Shown piece by piece: positions 1-9,941 of a stretch of DNA of 34,140 bases. Made by a program: the position numbers and the translations under genes. The stretch comes from Syntrophaceae bacterium CG2_30_58_14. GTDB taxonomy: Bacteria; Desulfobacterota; Syntrophia; Syntrophales; UBA5619. Numbering within the stretch: the first letter of the stretch is position 1; each line of letters opens with the position of its first letter. The stretch covers positions 1 to 34,140 of the forward strand of contig MNZQ01000035.1 in NCBI GenBank assembly GCA_001873745.1, written 5' to 3'. The notes under the pieces are model-generated. The model saw nothing but the letters and a program-made list of their open reading frames with translations. It had not been told where the DNA came from and did no database searches.

Positions 1-126
1 AGGCTGAAGCTAAAAGCCTTAAGCCTAAACACCTAAGTCGTTACGCAGAATATACAATTCCGCTCTTCGAAAGGCAAGTTCCATAGTTCCGTTAAAAAAA
101 CGCTATCATTTTTTTAAAATTTCCGC

Positions 127-155
127 TTGACCATATCAATATATAGTAGTATTAC
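127..155 (+). promoter_or_regulatory. Predicted sigma70 promoter of nrdD: TTGACC (127-132), 17-nt spacer, TATTAC (150-155)
   Basis: Read directly: near-consensus hexamers with 17-bp spacing upstream of nrdD; the spacer contains an NrdR box. Confidence 0.6.
134..149. promoter_or_regulatory. NrdR box 1 (core CAATATATAG, 137-146)
   Basis: Matches the core of the NrdR consensus acaCwAtATaTwGtgt; upstream of anaerobic RNR. Confidence 0.75.
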
Positions 156-164
156 AAAACCAAA

Positions 165-180
165 CCCCAATATATTGCGG
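165..180. promoter_or_regulatory. NrdR box 2 (core CAATATATTG, 168-177)
   Basis: Second NrdR consensus core, exactly 31 bp (about 3 helical turns) from box 1. Confidence 0.75.
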
Positions 181-233
181 TTATCAACGGGTTTGCGATT
201 ATATCAAATCATCTTAAGGAAGAGGAGCTCTCC

Positions 234-2324
234 ATGCACGCAAAAATCAAGAAGAGGGACGGCCGCCTGCTCAAGTTCAACGCGGAGAAGATCACCAGCG
301 CCATCGCCAAGGCCGGCGCGGCGAGCGGTGAATTTGATCACGCCGTCGCAAAGACGCTGACCATCCGCGTTCTGAATCTGGCGGAAAAGATCTTCGACAG
401 CCGGATCACGACGGTTGAGGAAATTCAGGACATCGTGGAGGAGGTTCTCCTCTCGTCCTCGTATCGCAAGACGGCGAAGGCCTATATCATCTATCGCGAG
501 CAGCATGCCCGCCTCCGGGAAATCACCAACAAGATGGAGGTGGACCTGGTCGATCAGTATCTCAAAAAGATGGATTGGAAGATTCACGAAAATAGCAATA
601 TGGACTATTCCCTCCAGGGGTTGAACAATTACATCTCCTCCGAGGTCAGCAAGGTGTACTGGCTCAACGAGATCTATTCGCCGGAGATCCGTCAGGCGCA
701 TATCGAGGGAGATTTCCACATCCATGACTTGAGCCTGCTTTCGGTCTATTGCGTGGGCTGGGATCTGTTCGATCTTCTGATGGAGGGATTTCGCGGCGTC
801 TCCGGCAAGGTGGAGAGCAAACCGGCCAAGCATCTCCGCAGCGCGCTGGGCCAGGTGGTCAATTTCTTCTACACCCTTCAGGGAGAGGCGGCCGGGGCAC
901 AGGCCTTTTCCAATTTCGACACGCTGCTCGCCCCCTTTATCCGTTACGACAAACTGAGCTATCCGGAGATCCGGCAGGCGCTCCAGGAATTCATCTTCAA
1001 CATCAATGTCCCAACCCGTGTGGGTTTCCAGACGCCCTTTACCAATGTTACGCTGGATATCACGGCGCCCCGCTATTATGCCGACAAGAACGTCATTGTC
1101 GGCGGCAAGCCTCAAAAGGAGACCTATGCGGAATTTCAGGAGGAGATGAACCTTTTCAACAAGGCCTTTCTCCAGGTGATGGCCGAAGGCGATGCAAAGG
1201 GGCGCGTTTTTACCTTTCCGATCCCGACCTACAGCATCACAAAGAATTTCAACTGGGATGACCCGAAATTCGAGGGCCTCTGGGAAATGACCGCAAAATA
1301 TGGCGTTCCCTATTTTTCCAATTTCATCAATTCGGACATGGATCCGGAAGACGCCAGAAGCATGTGCTGCCGGCTGCGGATCGACAACCGGGAGCTGCAG
1401 AAACGGGGAGGGGGGCTATTCGGTTCGAATCCCCTGACGGGCTCCATCGGGGTGATTACCATCAATATGCCCCGAATCGGTTATCTGGCGGATGCGGAAG
1501 AGGCGTTCATGGGGCGGCTTGAGAAATTGATGGTCACGGCCAAAGAGAGCCTTGAAGTCAAAAGAAAGGTGCTGGAAAAATTTACCGACGAGAACCTCTA
1601 TCCCTATACGAAATACTACCTCCGGAATGTCAAGGAGCGGTTCGGTGAATACTGGAAAAACCATTTTTCCACCATCGGTCTTGTGGGGATGAATGAGGCG
1701 TGCTTGAACCTCCTCGGCCGGAACATCACGACCCCGGAAGGGCAGCGGTTTGCGAAAAAGGTCCTCGATTTCATGCGCAACCATCTGGTCCTCTTCCAGA
1801 AGGAGACGGGAAACAATTACAACCTGGAATCAACGCCGGCGGAGGGAACCTCCTATCGTCTTGCCCGAATCGATAAGAAAAAATATCCGGAGATCCTCTG
1901 CGCCAATGAGGAAGATTGCCGGACGAGAAAGGCGGAACCCTTCTATACGAATTCCACGCAACTTCCCGTCAACTATACCGATGATGTCTTTGAGGCTCTC
2001 GATCTGCAGGACGAGATCCAGTCCAAGTACACCGGCGGAACGGTTTTCCACATCTTTGCAGGCGAGCGGATTTCCGATCCCCGGGCCGTGAAGATCCTGA
2101 TCAAGAAGATCTGCACCCATTATCATCTTCCCTACCTGACCTTTACCCCCACCTTCAGCATCTGCCCCTCGCACGGATATCTGAAAGGGGAGGTGGCGAC
2201 CTGTCCGACCTGTGAAGAGGCCTGTGAGATCTACTCCCGTGTGGTGGGATATCTCCGGCCGGTCAAGCAATGGAACAAGGGAAAACAGGAGGAGTTTAAT
2301 CTCCGAAAAGAATACAGGTTCTAA
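234..2324 (+). CDS. nrdD: Anaerobic ribonucleoside-triphosphate reductase
   Basis: N-terminal ATP-cone (KIKKRDGRLLKFNAEKI), C-terminal Zn site (CPSHGYL...CPTCEEACEIYSR) and glycyl-radical motif RVVGYLRPVKQWNKGK. Confidence 0.96.
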   Translation: MHAKIKKRDGRLLKFNAEKITSAIAKAGAASGEFDHAVAKTLTIRVLNLAEKIFDSRITTVEEIQDIVEEVLLSSSYRKTAKAYIIYREQHARLREITNKMEVDLVDQYLKKMDWKIHENSNMDYSLQGLNNYISSEVSKVYWLNEIYSPEIRQAHIEGDFHIHDLSLLSVYCVGWDLFDLLMEGFRGVSGKVESKPAKHLRSALGQVVNFFYTLQGEAAGAQAFSNFDTLLAPFIRYDKLSYPEIRQALQEFIFNINVPTRVGFQTPFTNVTLDITAPRYYADKNVIVGGKPQKETYAEFQEEMNLFNKAFLQVMAEGDAKGRVFTFPIPTYSITKNFNWDDPKFEGLWEMTAKYGVPYFSNFINSDMDPEDARSMCCRLRIDNRELQKRGGGLFGSNPLTGSIGVITINMPRIGYLADAEEAFMGRLEKLMVTAKESLEVKRKVLEKFTDENLYPYTKYYLRNVKERFGEYWKNHFSTIGLVGMNEACLNLLGRNITTPEGQRFAKKVLDFMRNHLVLFQKETGNNYNLESTPAEGTSYRLARIDKKKYPEILCANEEDCRTRKAEPFYTNSTQLPVNYTDDVFEALDLQDEIQSKYTGGTVFHIFAGERISDPRAVKILIKKICTHYHLPYLTFTPTFSICPSHGYLKGEVATCPTCEEACEIYSRVVGYLRPVKQWNKGKQEEFNLRKEYRF

Positions 2325-2327
2325 AAG

Positions 2328-3014
2328 ATGAAGATTGGGGGGCTGCAGAAAATCTCGCTGATCGATTACCCCGGGCGAATCAGCGCCATCGTCTTTACCC
2401 AGGGATGCAACTTCCGTTGTCCCTACTGTCACAACCCGGAGCTGGTCGACCCCGCTCAATACGGGCCGATTCTGCCCGAGGAGGAGGTGTTCTCTTTTCT
2501 GGAAAGGAGGCGGGGCGAATTAGAAGCCGTCACCGTCACCGGCGGGGAGCCTACCCTACAAACCGATTTGGAAGGATTTCTGAAGCGAATAAAAAAGATG
2601 GGCTATCTCGTCAAGGTGGATACCAATGGATCGAATCCGACCATGTTGGAGAGGCTGATCCGCGGACGATGGGTCAACTATCTGGCCCTGGACGTCAAGG
2701 GCCCTCTCCACAAATATGGACAAATTGCAAAAGCCAAGGTTGAAACCGCAAAGATCCTAAGAAGCATAGAACTGATTGCCGCTTCCGGAATCGAACATGA
2801 ATTCCGGACAACCGTCGTCCGTTCTCAGCTCGGCAAAGAAGACCTGATTGCAACCGCAAAACTGCTGAAAAGAGGATTGTATGTTCTGCAGCCTTATGTT
2901 CCCGTGAAATGTCTGGACAAAGAATTTCTGACGGAATTATCTTATTCTGCTGAGGAATTCTCCGAAATCCGGCGAAGCATCAAGAAGAAACAACTCGCTG
3001 TTGTTACCCGTTGA
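2328..3014 (+). CDS. nrdG: Anaerobic ribonucleoside-triphosphate reductase activating protein, radical SAM
   Basis: CNFRCPYCHNPELV radical-SAM motif; immediately downstream of nrdD. Confidence 0.92.
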   Translation: MKIGGLQKISLIDYPGRISAIVFTQGCNFRCPYCHNPELVDPAQYGPILPEEEVFSFLERRRGELEAVTVTGGEPTLQTDLEGFLKRIKKMGYLVKVDTNGSNPTMLERLIRGRWVNYLALDVKGPLHKYGQIAKAKVETAKILRSIELIAASGIEHEFRTTVVRSQLGKEDLIATAKLLKRGLYVLQPYVPVKCLDKEFLTELSYSAEEFSEIRRSIKKKQLAVVTR

Positions 3015-3039
3015 CAGAAGATCTAAATTGCTTCATAGT
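3011..3039 (+). promoter_or_regulatory. Predicted promoter TTGACA-17-CATAGT for the HD-GYP gene
   Basis: Perfect -35 overlapping the nrdG stop codon, 17-nt spacer, 4/6 -10. Confidence 0.5.
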
Positions 3040-3091
3040 GCAATGATTCATGATTGCATTTCTAATGTTGAAAGCAAAAGGGAGGTGACCT

Positions 3092-4747
3092 ATGGACGGA
3101 AGGGCGGAAGGGGTCCCCGATCCGACCGGTGGCCCGCATCTCAACCATCCGGACGGGCCCGGAAACGTGAGAGCTCTCGGATTCAGTGCAAAGCAGATAC
3201 GACAGATCCGTAAACTGACGCAAATCGGCAGGGCGCTTTCCGCGGAGCGGAATATCGAGCGTCTGCTCGAAATGATCGTCGAAGAGGCGAGGGAATTCAC
3301 CGACGCCGACGGCGGCGCCCTCTACATCATGTCCGACGATGAAACCGAGCTGCAATTTGCCATTGTGCAGACGGAAACGCTCCGTGTCCGCATGGGGGGA
3401 ACCGGGGGGAAGATCACCTGGAAACCGGTGCGGCTGAAAAAACCCGACGGATCGCCCAACCATGAAAATGTCTCCGCCCATGTCGCGTTGACCGGGAATA
3501 CCGTCAATATCCCGGATGTCTATACGGCAGGAGGGTTTGACTTCCGGGGGACAAAAAAATTCGACACGCAGACCGGGTACCGCTCGAAATCGATGCTTGT
3601 GGTCCCGATGAAAAACCATGAGAATGATATCATCGGCGTTCTGCAGTTGCTGAATGCTCGAAATGAAGAACGCAGCGAGGTCATTTCCTTCTCCGCGGAA
3701 TGCCAGGAAATGACAGAGTCCCTCGCCTCCCAGGCCGCCGTAGCCCTCTCCAACAACCGTCTTATTCACAACCTTGAAGTTCTGATCGAGTCCTTTATCC
3801 GGGCCATTGCGACCGCCATCGATGAAAAATCACCCTATACCGGGGGTCATGTCCGGCGCGTGGCCGACCTGACGATGACCATCGCCCGGAAGATCAATGA
3901 TGCGACGGATGGCCCCTATGCGGATGTCCGGTTTTCGGATGATCAGATGAAGGAATTGCAGACCGCGGCATGGCTCCACGACGTGGGGAAGGTGACAACG
4001 CCCGAGTGTGTGGTTGACAAGGCAACGAAGTTGGCGACCATTTTTGACCGGATCGAGCTCCTGCGACTCCGCTTTGAAGTGTGCGGATTGCAGGCAAGAT
4101 TGAGAAGGTTGAACAAGGATGCCGATTTGGAATCGATGGCGGCCGACAACGATGATGGGATGGAACCCATCCTCCGTGAGGAGTTCCATTTTCTGTCGGA
4201 GGCCAACCGCGGAAGCGAACGGATGTCGGATGAGATGATGGAGCGGGTGCGGACCATCGCCGGCAGAACCTGGAAGTTGGACGGCAAAATGGAACCGCTG
4301 CTCTCGCCCGACGAGATTTTAAACCTGAATATTCGCCAGGGAACCCTCTCCGCGAAGGAAAGGGATATCATCCAGAATCATGCCGCGATGACCTACAAGA
4401 TTCTTTCTCAATTGCCCTTTCCGAAAAAGATGAAACATGTGCCCGATTATGCGGCCGCCCATCACGAAGCACTGAACGGCAGGGGCTATCCCAGAGGCCT
4501 GGATGCCACCCGGCTTCCTCTTCAGCCCCGAATCCTGGCCTTGGCGGATGTCTTCGAGGCGCTGACGGCGAAGGACAGACCCTACCGAGAAGGGAAAACG
4601 CTTCCCGATGCGCTGCATATCCTGACGATGATGGTGAAGGACGGGCACATCGATCCGGATCTTTTTGCGTTGTTTCAAAAAGAAGAGATCCCGTTGGACT
4701 ATGCCCGTCGTGAATTGAGCCCCAAACAGAGCCCTTCCCAGGGTTAA
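3092..4747 (+). CDS. GAF domain / HD-GYP domain phosphodiesterase-like regulator
   Basis: GAF region followed by WLHDVGK (HD) and HHEALNGRGYPRGL (GYP); strong Shine-Dalgarno (gggaggtgacct-ATG). Confidence 0.88.
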   Translation: MDGRAEGVPDPTGGPHLNHPDGPGNVRALGFSAKQIRQIRKLTQIGRALSAERNIERLLEMIVEEAREFTDADGGALYIMSDDETELQFAIVQTETLRVRMGGTGGKITWKPVRLKKPDGSPNHENVSAHVALTGNTVNIPDVYTAGGFDFRGTKKFDTQTGYRSKSMLVVPMKNHENDIIGVLQLLNARNEERSEVISFSAECQEMTESLASQAAVALSNNRLIHNLEVLIESFIRAIATAIDEKSPYTGGHVRRVADLTMTIARKINDATDGPYADVRFSDDQMKELQTAAWLHDVGKVTTPECVVDKATKLATIFDRIELLRLRFEVCGLQARLRRLNKDADLESMAADNDDGMEPILREEFHFLSEANRGSERMSDEMMERVRTIAGRTWKLDGKMEPLLSPDEILNLNIRQGTLSAKERDIIQNHAAMTYKILSQLPFPKKMKHVPDYAAAHHEALNGRGYPRGLDATRLPLQPRILALADVFEALTAKDRPYREGKTLPDALHILTMMVKDGHIDPDLFALFQKEEIPLDYARRELSPKQSPSQG

Positions 4748-4761
4748 GGCGCCGCATCCGC

Positions 4762-6162
4762 TTATTGGCGCCGCAATGAATCGATTTCCTTCTGAATCTC
4801 TTTGGCTTTCGGATGATTCTGGGAAAATTCCTTCAGGGCGGCCTTGAAGTGAAAGAGAGCGCTCTCCGCCTTGCCCTTTTTCTTGAAATAGAGACCGAAG
4901 TAGTAATGGGAATCGCCGGCCCCCCCTGTCTTCCCGTAAGCCATAGCCAGGTTGTAGTAGCTTTCCGGATCATCCGGACGTCGTTCCTCCAACTTCTTGA
5001 ACAGGACAAGCGCGTTGGGCATATCGCCCAGCGCCAACAGGGTCTTCCCAAGGTAAAGGTTTGCATTCAGGTCGCTATCCCGGAGTTCGGTTGCGCGGCG
5101 AAGATTCCTCCGGGCTTCAGCGAACTGTCCAAGCTTGAACAAGGTGATTCCCAGATCTCGAAGAATATCCGGATCATCCGGGGCAAGGCGGACGGCTTTC
5201 CGGAAATGTTCGAGAGACTCCGTGACCATTCCCAATTTGTCCTCGGTGATGGCCAGACCGTAGAGGGCATCCGTATCATTCGGTTGATCCTTCAGCGCCT
5301 TTAGAAAATGTTGAATATTGGCATCGGGCGGCTTTCCGTCAAGAAGCAAAACGGTCTGTATGCGCCGCAAATCCCCGATGATCTGATCCGCACCCCCCTG
5401 GCGGTATGTGGTCTGGAGAAGGGCGTCGATGTAACGGTTCCTTTCATCGGTTCCGGGATGGGTCAAAAAATAGGAGGGGATTGTATTGGAGTAATACTCG
5501 TAACGTCTCATGATCTTCAGAAAATCGAGCATGGATTTGCCGTCATAGCCGGCGGCAACGAGATAGGCGAGGCCCATCCGGTCGGCCGATTCCTCCTGCT
5601 CGCGGCTATACTTCAGAGAAAGGGATGTTGCCGCGGCCACGGAAAAACCGGTTACAGCCGCGGTCAGTTCCCCTCCGCCTCCGAGAAACGCGCCGGCAAG
5701 GACGGCTGCCAGCGTCGAGATGTTGATTTTCTGGGACTTATCCACGATTTCCGCGATATGCCGGCCGTTGACGTGGGCGATTTCGTGCGCGAGAACCCCG
5801 GCCAGTTCGCCTTCATTTTCAACAAGGTTGATCAGCCCCTGGTTGACGTAAACATATCCCCCCGGTGTGGCAAACGCGTTGATTGCTGAGCTCCGGATGA
5901 TCGAAAATTTGAACGTGAAAGGCGCCCTGTCGCTGTGCGCGAGGATCCGCTCGCCCAAAAGGGTCAGGAAGGCGTTCGCCCGTTCATTCTGTAGAATAAA
6001 ATGGCCCTTCCCCAGTTTATCGTAGAATTCCTTTCCCAGTTTTTTTTCATCTTCGAGCGTGAAGGAAGCCAAGACCGTTCGCGGCATGCTGCCCGCAAGC
6101 AGCCCGAGTAGGAATAAAAGCAGAATCCATTTTGGGGTCGTATGATGGGTATGCAACATCAA
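4762..6162 (-). CDS. M48 family metalloprotease with TPR repeats (BepA-like)
   Basis: Signal peptide-like N-terminus, HEIAH zinc motif in LAGVLAHEIAHVNGRHIAE, C-terminal TPRs. Confidence 0.92.
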   Translation of the reverse strand: MMLHTHHTTPKWILLLFLLGLLAGSMPRTVLASFTLEDEKKLGKEFYDKLGKGHFILQNERANAFLTLLGERILAHSDRAPFTFKFSIIRSSAINAFATPGGYVYVNQGLINLVENEGELAGVLAHEIAHVNGRHIAEIVDKSQKINISTLAAVLAGAFLGGGGELTAAVTGFSVAAATSLSLKYSREQEESADRMGLAYLVAAGYDGKSMLDFLKIMRRYEYYSNTIPSYFLTHPGTDERNRYIDALLQTTYRQGGADQIIGDLRRIQTVLLLDGKPPDANIQHFLKALKDQPNDTDALYGLAITEDKLGMVTESLEHFRKAVRLAPDDPDILRDLGITLFKLGQFAEARRNLRRATELRDSDLNANLYLGKTLLALGDMPNALVLFKKLEERRPDDPESYYNLAMAYGKTGGAGDSHYYFGLYFKKKGKAESALFHFKAALKEFSQNHPKAKEIQKEIDSLRRQ

Positions 6163-6366
6163 TAGATCGTTTGAACCTCTCCTTCAAAAAAAATATTTTA
6201 CTGTCGTGATGATATCCTATTTTTTTTCTGCAATGCAATCAATATTCACCTTTACGGCGGCTTTTCATCGTCATGATGGGTTGCGAGGCGGAATCTTTTT
6301 TGCTGTTGCAAGCTTGTGGGATAGGTTTGTGTATGGTATAGACCCCAAAAAAATGGGAGCGGAACA

Positions 6367-6927
6367 TTGAAAAAGGAGCTGATTCACACCAGAAAGATCA
6401 CGGTGAATTGCTACGAAACGGACGCGGAGAGGCTGATCGTTGAAGGCATTTTACTCGATGAGAGGCTCTTTCCCTTCATGATTCATGCGGTGAATGAACG
6501 GCGCGAGGCGGGTCCGATGCATCATGTCGCCCTGACGATGGAACTCTCCCTTCCCCGTATGGAGATCCTTTCGCTGAAGACGGAGATGCCGGTTGTGCCA
6601 GACGCCGGCTGTCGTGAAATCCAGCAGAGGATGCAAAAACTCACCGGTCGTTTCATTAGGCCCGGATTCACGAATGAGGTCAGGGATCTATTAGGCAAAG
6701 CCGAGGGATGCCTTCATCTGACCAATCTGCTTCTGGCGATGAGCTCCGCTGCCGTTCAAGGGCTGTGGACCCTGGTCAGCCGTGTTAGAGAGGGGAAAAC
6801 CCCGCCGCTGCCCAAAACCGACGATTCAATTCTTCTGAACAGTTGCTACATGTGGCGCGAAGGCGGTCCTTTCGAGCAGAAAATCCGTCAGCGCCGGATG
6901 GAACCCAGGGGGATGAGGCAATCATGA
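6367..6927 (+). CDS. DUF2889 domain protein
   Basis: Sequence pattern HTRKITVNCYETD...CREIQQRMQKLTGRFIRPGFTNEVRDLLGKAEGCLHLTNLL typical of DUF2889. Confidence 0.75.
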   Translation: MKKELIHTRKITVNCYETDAERLIVEGILLDERLFPFMIHAVNERREAGPMHHVALTMELSLPRMEILSLKTEMPVVPDAGCREIQQRMQKLTGRFIRPGFTNEVRDLLGKAEGCLHLTNLLLAMSSAAVQGLWTLVSRVREGKTPPLPKTDDSILLNSCYMWREGGPFEQKIRQRRMEPRGMRQS

Positions 6928-7328
6928 TCCGGATAAAACAGTCCCCTTTTCTTCGAAGGCTATATTACGGCGGACCGGTTCTCCTCTATGCCGGCCTTAT
7001 TTTTTCTCTCTCCTCCCTCTCCCGATTCCCGGAGGAGGTTCCCTCCTTCTTCGGTTTTGATAAGGTCGCCCATTTTGCCGAGTATTATATTTTCGGCTGG
7101 CTGCTCTATCGATGGCTTTCATCGCCGGATCGGGTTTGGGGACGCCAGGGTGTGCTGCTCATGACGCTCCTCGTCGGGATCGGCTATGCCGCGGGAGACG
7201 AGTGGCATCAATCGTTTGTGCCCGGCCGTGATGCGTCGTTTTTCGACGCGTTGTTTGATGCGGCAGGCATTGCAGCGGCTGCGGCAACATATCCGTTCAT
7301 CTTAATGAAAATAATCAGAAACAAATGA
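6924..7328 (+). CDS. VanZ-like family membrane protein
   Basis: LSSLSRFPEEVPSFFGFDKVAHFAEYYIFGWLLYR...GDEWHQSFVPGRDASFFDALFDAAG; internal ATG at 6924 (overlapping the upstream stop) preferred over the listed 6843. Confidence 0.85.
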   Translation: MIRIKQSPFLRRLYYGGPVLLYAGLIFSLSSLSRFPEEVPSFFGFDKVAHFAEYYIFGWLLYRWLSSPDRVWGRQGVLLMTLLVGIGYAAGDEWHQSFVPGRDASFFDALFDAAGIAAAAATYPFILMKIIRNK

Positions 7329-7353
7329 ATTCTCCCCAGGAAAGTAGCCCCCC

Positions 7354-8046
7354 ATGAACAGACGTCCCGTCGTCACGATTGACGGTCCGGCCGGCGCCGG
7401 CAAAAGTACGATCAGCAAACTCCTCGCGTCCCGCCTCTCTTTCTTTTATCTGGATACCGGCGCCCTTTACCGGGCGTTCGCGTACCGACTGAAATGCGAG
7501 GGGTGGGACGGTACGGAGCAGAGGATTGCCGACATATGCCGGAAGATCGAGTTCTCATTGAAAAATGAGGCGGGGGGATTCCATGTTCTCGTCGATGGCG
7601 AAGATGTGTCGGAAAAGATCCGGACCGAGGAAATCGGTCTGTTAGCCTCGAAAATTTCCGCGATTCCGCTGCTGCGGAAGCGCCTCCTTCCCGTCCAGCG
7701 GGAGATGGCCGCAGCCGGAGGGGTCATTGCCGAAGGCCGCGATATGGGGAGCGTTGTTTTTCCACAGGCCGAGATCAAATTCTTTCTGGATGCATCGGTT
7801 GGGGTGAGGGCGAACCGGCGATATCTTGAACTGGTTGAAAAGGGGCAACCGGTCATTCCGAAGGATATCGAAAGCGACCTTATCCGCCGCGACCGTCAGG
7901 ACCGTGAGCGCGCCGTAGCCCCGCTTGCCGTACCCACGGATGCCGTTGTGATCGATTCCTCTGACAAATCCGTATCTCAAGTGGTGGAGATCATGATCGC
8001 CGTGATCGAAAGGCGCTACCCACTTGTGAAACCCTTTTCAGAATGA
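7354..8046 (+). CDS. cmk: Cytidylate kinase
   Basis: VTIDGPAGAGKSTISKLLA, LDTGALYRA, AEGRDMGSVVFP; next to rpsA. Confidence 0.96.
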   Translation: MNRRPVVTIDGPAGAGKSTISKLLASRLSFFYLDTGALYRAFAYRLKCEGWDGTEQRIADICRKIEFSLKNEAGGFHVLVDGEDVSEKIRTEEIGLLASKISAIPLLRKRLLPVQREMAAAGGVIAEGRDMGSVVFPQAEIKFFLDASVGVRANRRYLELVEKGQPVIPKDIESDLIRRDRQDRERAVAPLAVPTDAVVIDSSDKSVSQVVEIMIAVIERRYPLVKPFSE

Positions 8047-8079
8047 TCCCAAGATCCCTGTTTTTTTACCTGAATTTGC

Positions 8080-8108
8080 TTGATATTTCATAATCGGTGT
8101 GTTAGACA
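8080..8108 (+). promoter_or_regulatory. Possible promoter TTGATA-17-TAGACA upstream of rpsA
   Basis: Partial consensus match with 17-bp spacing. Confidence 0.35.
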
Positions 8109-8153
8109 ACCAGCAGTTTATAAAACCAAAATATTTCAGGGGGTATGGGTTGA

Positions 8154-9932
8154 ATGGGTAACGATGATAACGTAATCTCAAATCAGGAAGCAGGCAAGGA
8201 AACGGAAGAAGAAACGAAAGGGGAGATCTCCGGCGATTCTTCCCAGGGCCAGGAAAAGGATTTCGGCTTCAAGGAGCTTTACGAACAGAGCCTGCAATCC
8301 GTTCAAATGGGCGGCGTTTTAACCGGCAAGGTGGTGCAGATCAACGCGGACACCGTCATGGTCGATGTCGGATGGAAGACGGAAGGATATATTCCGGCAA
8401 GGGAACTGCGCGATGATCAAGGGAATATCACCATCAATGTCGGGGATGAGATCGAGGTTCTTGTGGATCGCCGCGATCAGGATGGAAACCTCGTCCTTTC
8501 AAGAGACAAAGCCGCCAAAATCAAGATTTGGGATGATGTGAAGCTCGCCTGTGAACAGAATGCCCCCATCAAGGGAACGGTCATTGAAAGGGTGAAGGGG
8601 GGACTTTCCGTGGATATCGGCATCACCGCCTTTCTTCCCGGATCCCAGGTGGATATCCGCCCGGTTCGAGACCTTGACCGCTATGTCGGTCAGTCCTTTC
8701 AGTTCAATATTTTGAAGTATGATCGGAAACGAAACAATGTGGTCCTGTCGCGCCGAACCATCCTGGAAAAGGATAGGGAGGCCGAAAAGCTGGAAACGCT
8801 CCGGAATATGGAAGCGGGGAAGATTGTCGAAGGGGTGATCAAGAACATCACCGACTATGGTCTCTTCATCGACCTGGGCGGCATCGACGGTTTGCTTCAT
8901 GTGACGGACATTTCCTGGGGCCGAATCACACGCCCCGCCGATCATTTCTCCAAGGGAGAGAAGATTCGTGTCAAGGTGCTCTCCTTTGATCGGGAGAAGG
9001 AGCGGGTGGCCTTGGGTCTCAAGCAGTTGGCTGAAAATCCCTGGGATACGATCAAGGATAAATTTCCCATCCATTCCCTCGTCGAAGGGCGGGTCGTCAA
9101 TCTTACGGACTACGGCGTTTTCGTTGAACTTGAACCCGGTGTCGAAGGATTGGTCCATGTGTCGGAGATGTTCTGGACTCGGGAAATCAAACACCCCTCC
9201 AAGGTATTGTCGGTAGGCCAGCGTATCCAGGTGATGATTCTGGATATCAACACCGAGACCAAAAGGATCTCCCTGGGCCTGAAGCAGACCACCGCAAATC
9301 CCTGGGAGACGTTGAAGCAGAAATATCCCGAGGGAAGCGTCATCACGGGGGTCATCCGCAACGTCACCAATTTCGGAATTTTTGTCGGGGTCGAAGAGGG
9401 GATCGATGGCCTGATCCACATGTCCGACATTTCCTGGAAGCAACGGGTGAAGCATCCTTCCGAGATGTTCAAAAAGGGTCAGACCATCGAGGCCATGGTG
9501 CTGAATATCGACGTTGAACATGAAAAATTTTCGCTGGGACTCAAACAGATTGAAAAGAATCCCTGGGAAGAGTTGAGCGTGAAATATCCAGCAGGAGCGA
9601 TCGTTTCCGGAAAAGTAACCAACATTACCGATTTTGGAATCTTTGTAGAAATCGAAGAGGGGATCGAGGGTCTTGTGCACATCTCCGAATTGAGTTCGCG
9701 GCGGGTCAAATCTTCTTCTGAATTGTTTGCCGTCGGGGATTCGGTATCCGCGGTCGTAAAAAACGTGGATTCCAAGAGCCGGAAAATCCGGTTGAGCATC
9801 AAGGATTACGAGGCAGGTACGGAAGGACACTCCGTCAATCCATATATCAACAATAGGGAAAATATCGGTTCGAGCCTGAGCCAGGCCCTGGCGGACGTCA
9901 AGATCGTCGATACGGAAAAAGAGAGCGACTAA
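8154..9932 (+). CDS. rpsA: 30S ribosomal protein S1
   Basis: Multiple tandem S1 domains (repeated NPW(D/E)...G.V.N.TDFGIFV.(I/V)EEGIEGLVH.S); downstream of cmk. Confidence 0.96.
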   Translation: MGNDDNVISNQEAGKETEEETKGEISGDSSQGQEKDFGFKELYEQSLQSVQMGGVLTGKVVQINADTVMVDVGWKTEGYIPARELRDDQGNITINVGDEIEVLVDRRDQDGNLVLSRDKAAKIKIWDDVKLACEQNAPIKGTVIERVKGGLSVDIGITAFLPGSQVDIRPVRDLDRYVGQSFQFNILKYDRKRNNVVLSRRTILEKDREAEKLETLRNMEAGKIVEGVIKNITDYGLFIDLGGIDGLLHVTDISWGRITRPADHFSKGEKIRVKVLSFDREKERVALGLKQLAENPWDTIKDKFPIHSLVEGRVVNLTDYGVFVELEPGVEGLVHVSEMFWTREIKHPSKVLSVGQRIQVMILDINTETKRISLGLKQTTANPWETLKQKYPEGSVITGVIRNVTNFGIFVGVEEGIDGLIHMSDISWKQRVKHPSEMFKKGQTIEAMVLNIDVEHEKFSLGLKQIEKNPWEELSVKYPAGAIVSGKVTNITDFGIFVEIEEGIEGLVHISELSSRRVKSSSELFAVGDSVSAVVKNVDSKSRKIRLSIKDYEAGTEGHSVNPYINNRENIGSSLSQALADVKIVDTEKESD

Positions 9933-9941
9933 GATCATCGT

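Noticed and set aside
4748-4777. GGCGCCGCA direct repeat between the convergent HD-GYP and M48 genes
   Set aside because: Short, no T-tract, not convincing as a terminator
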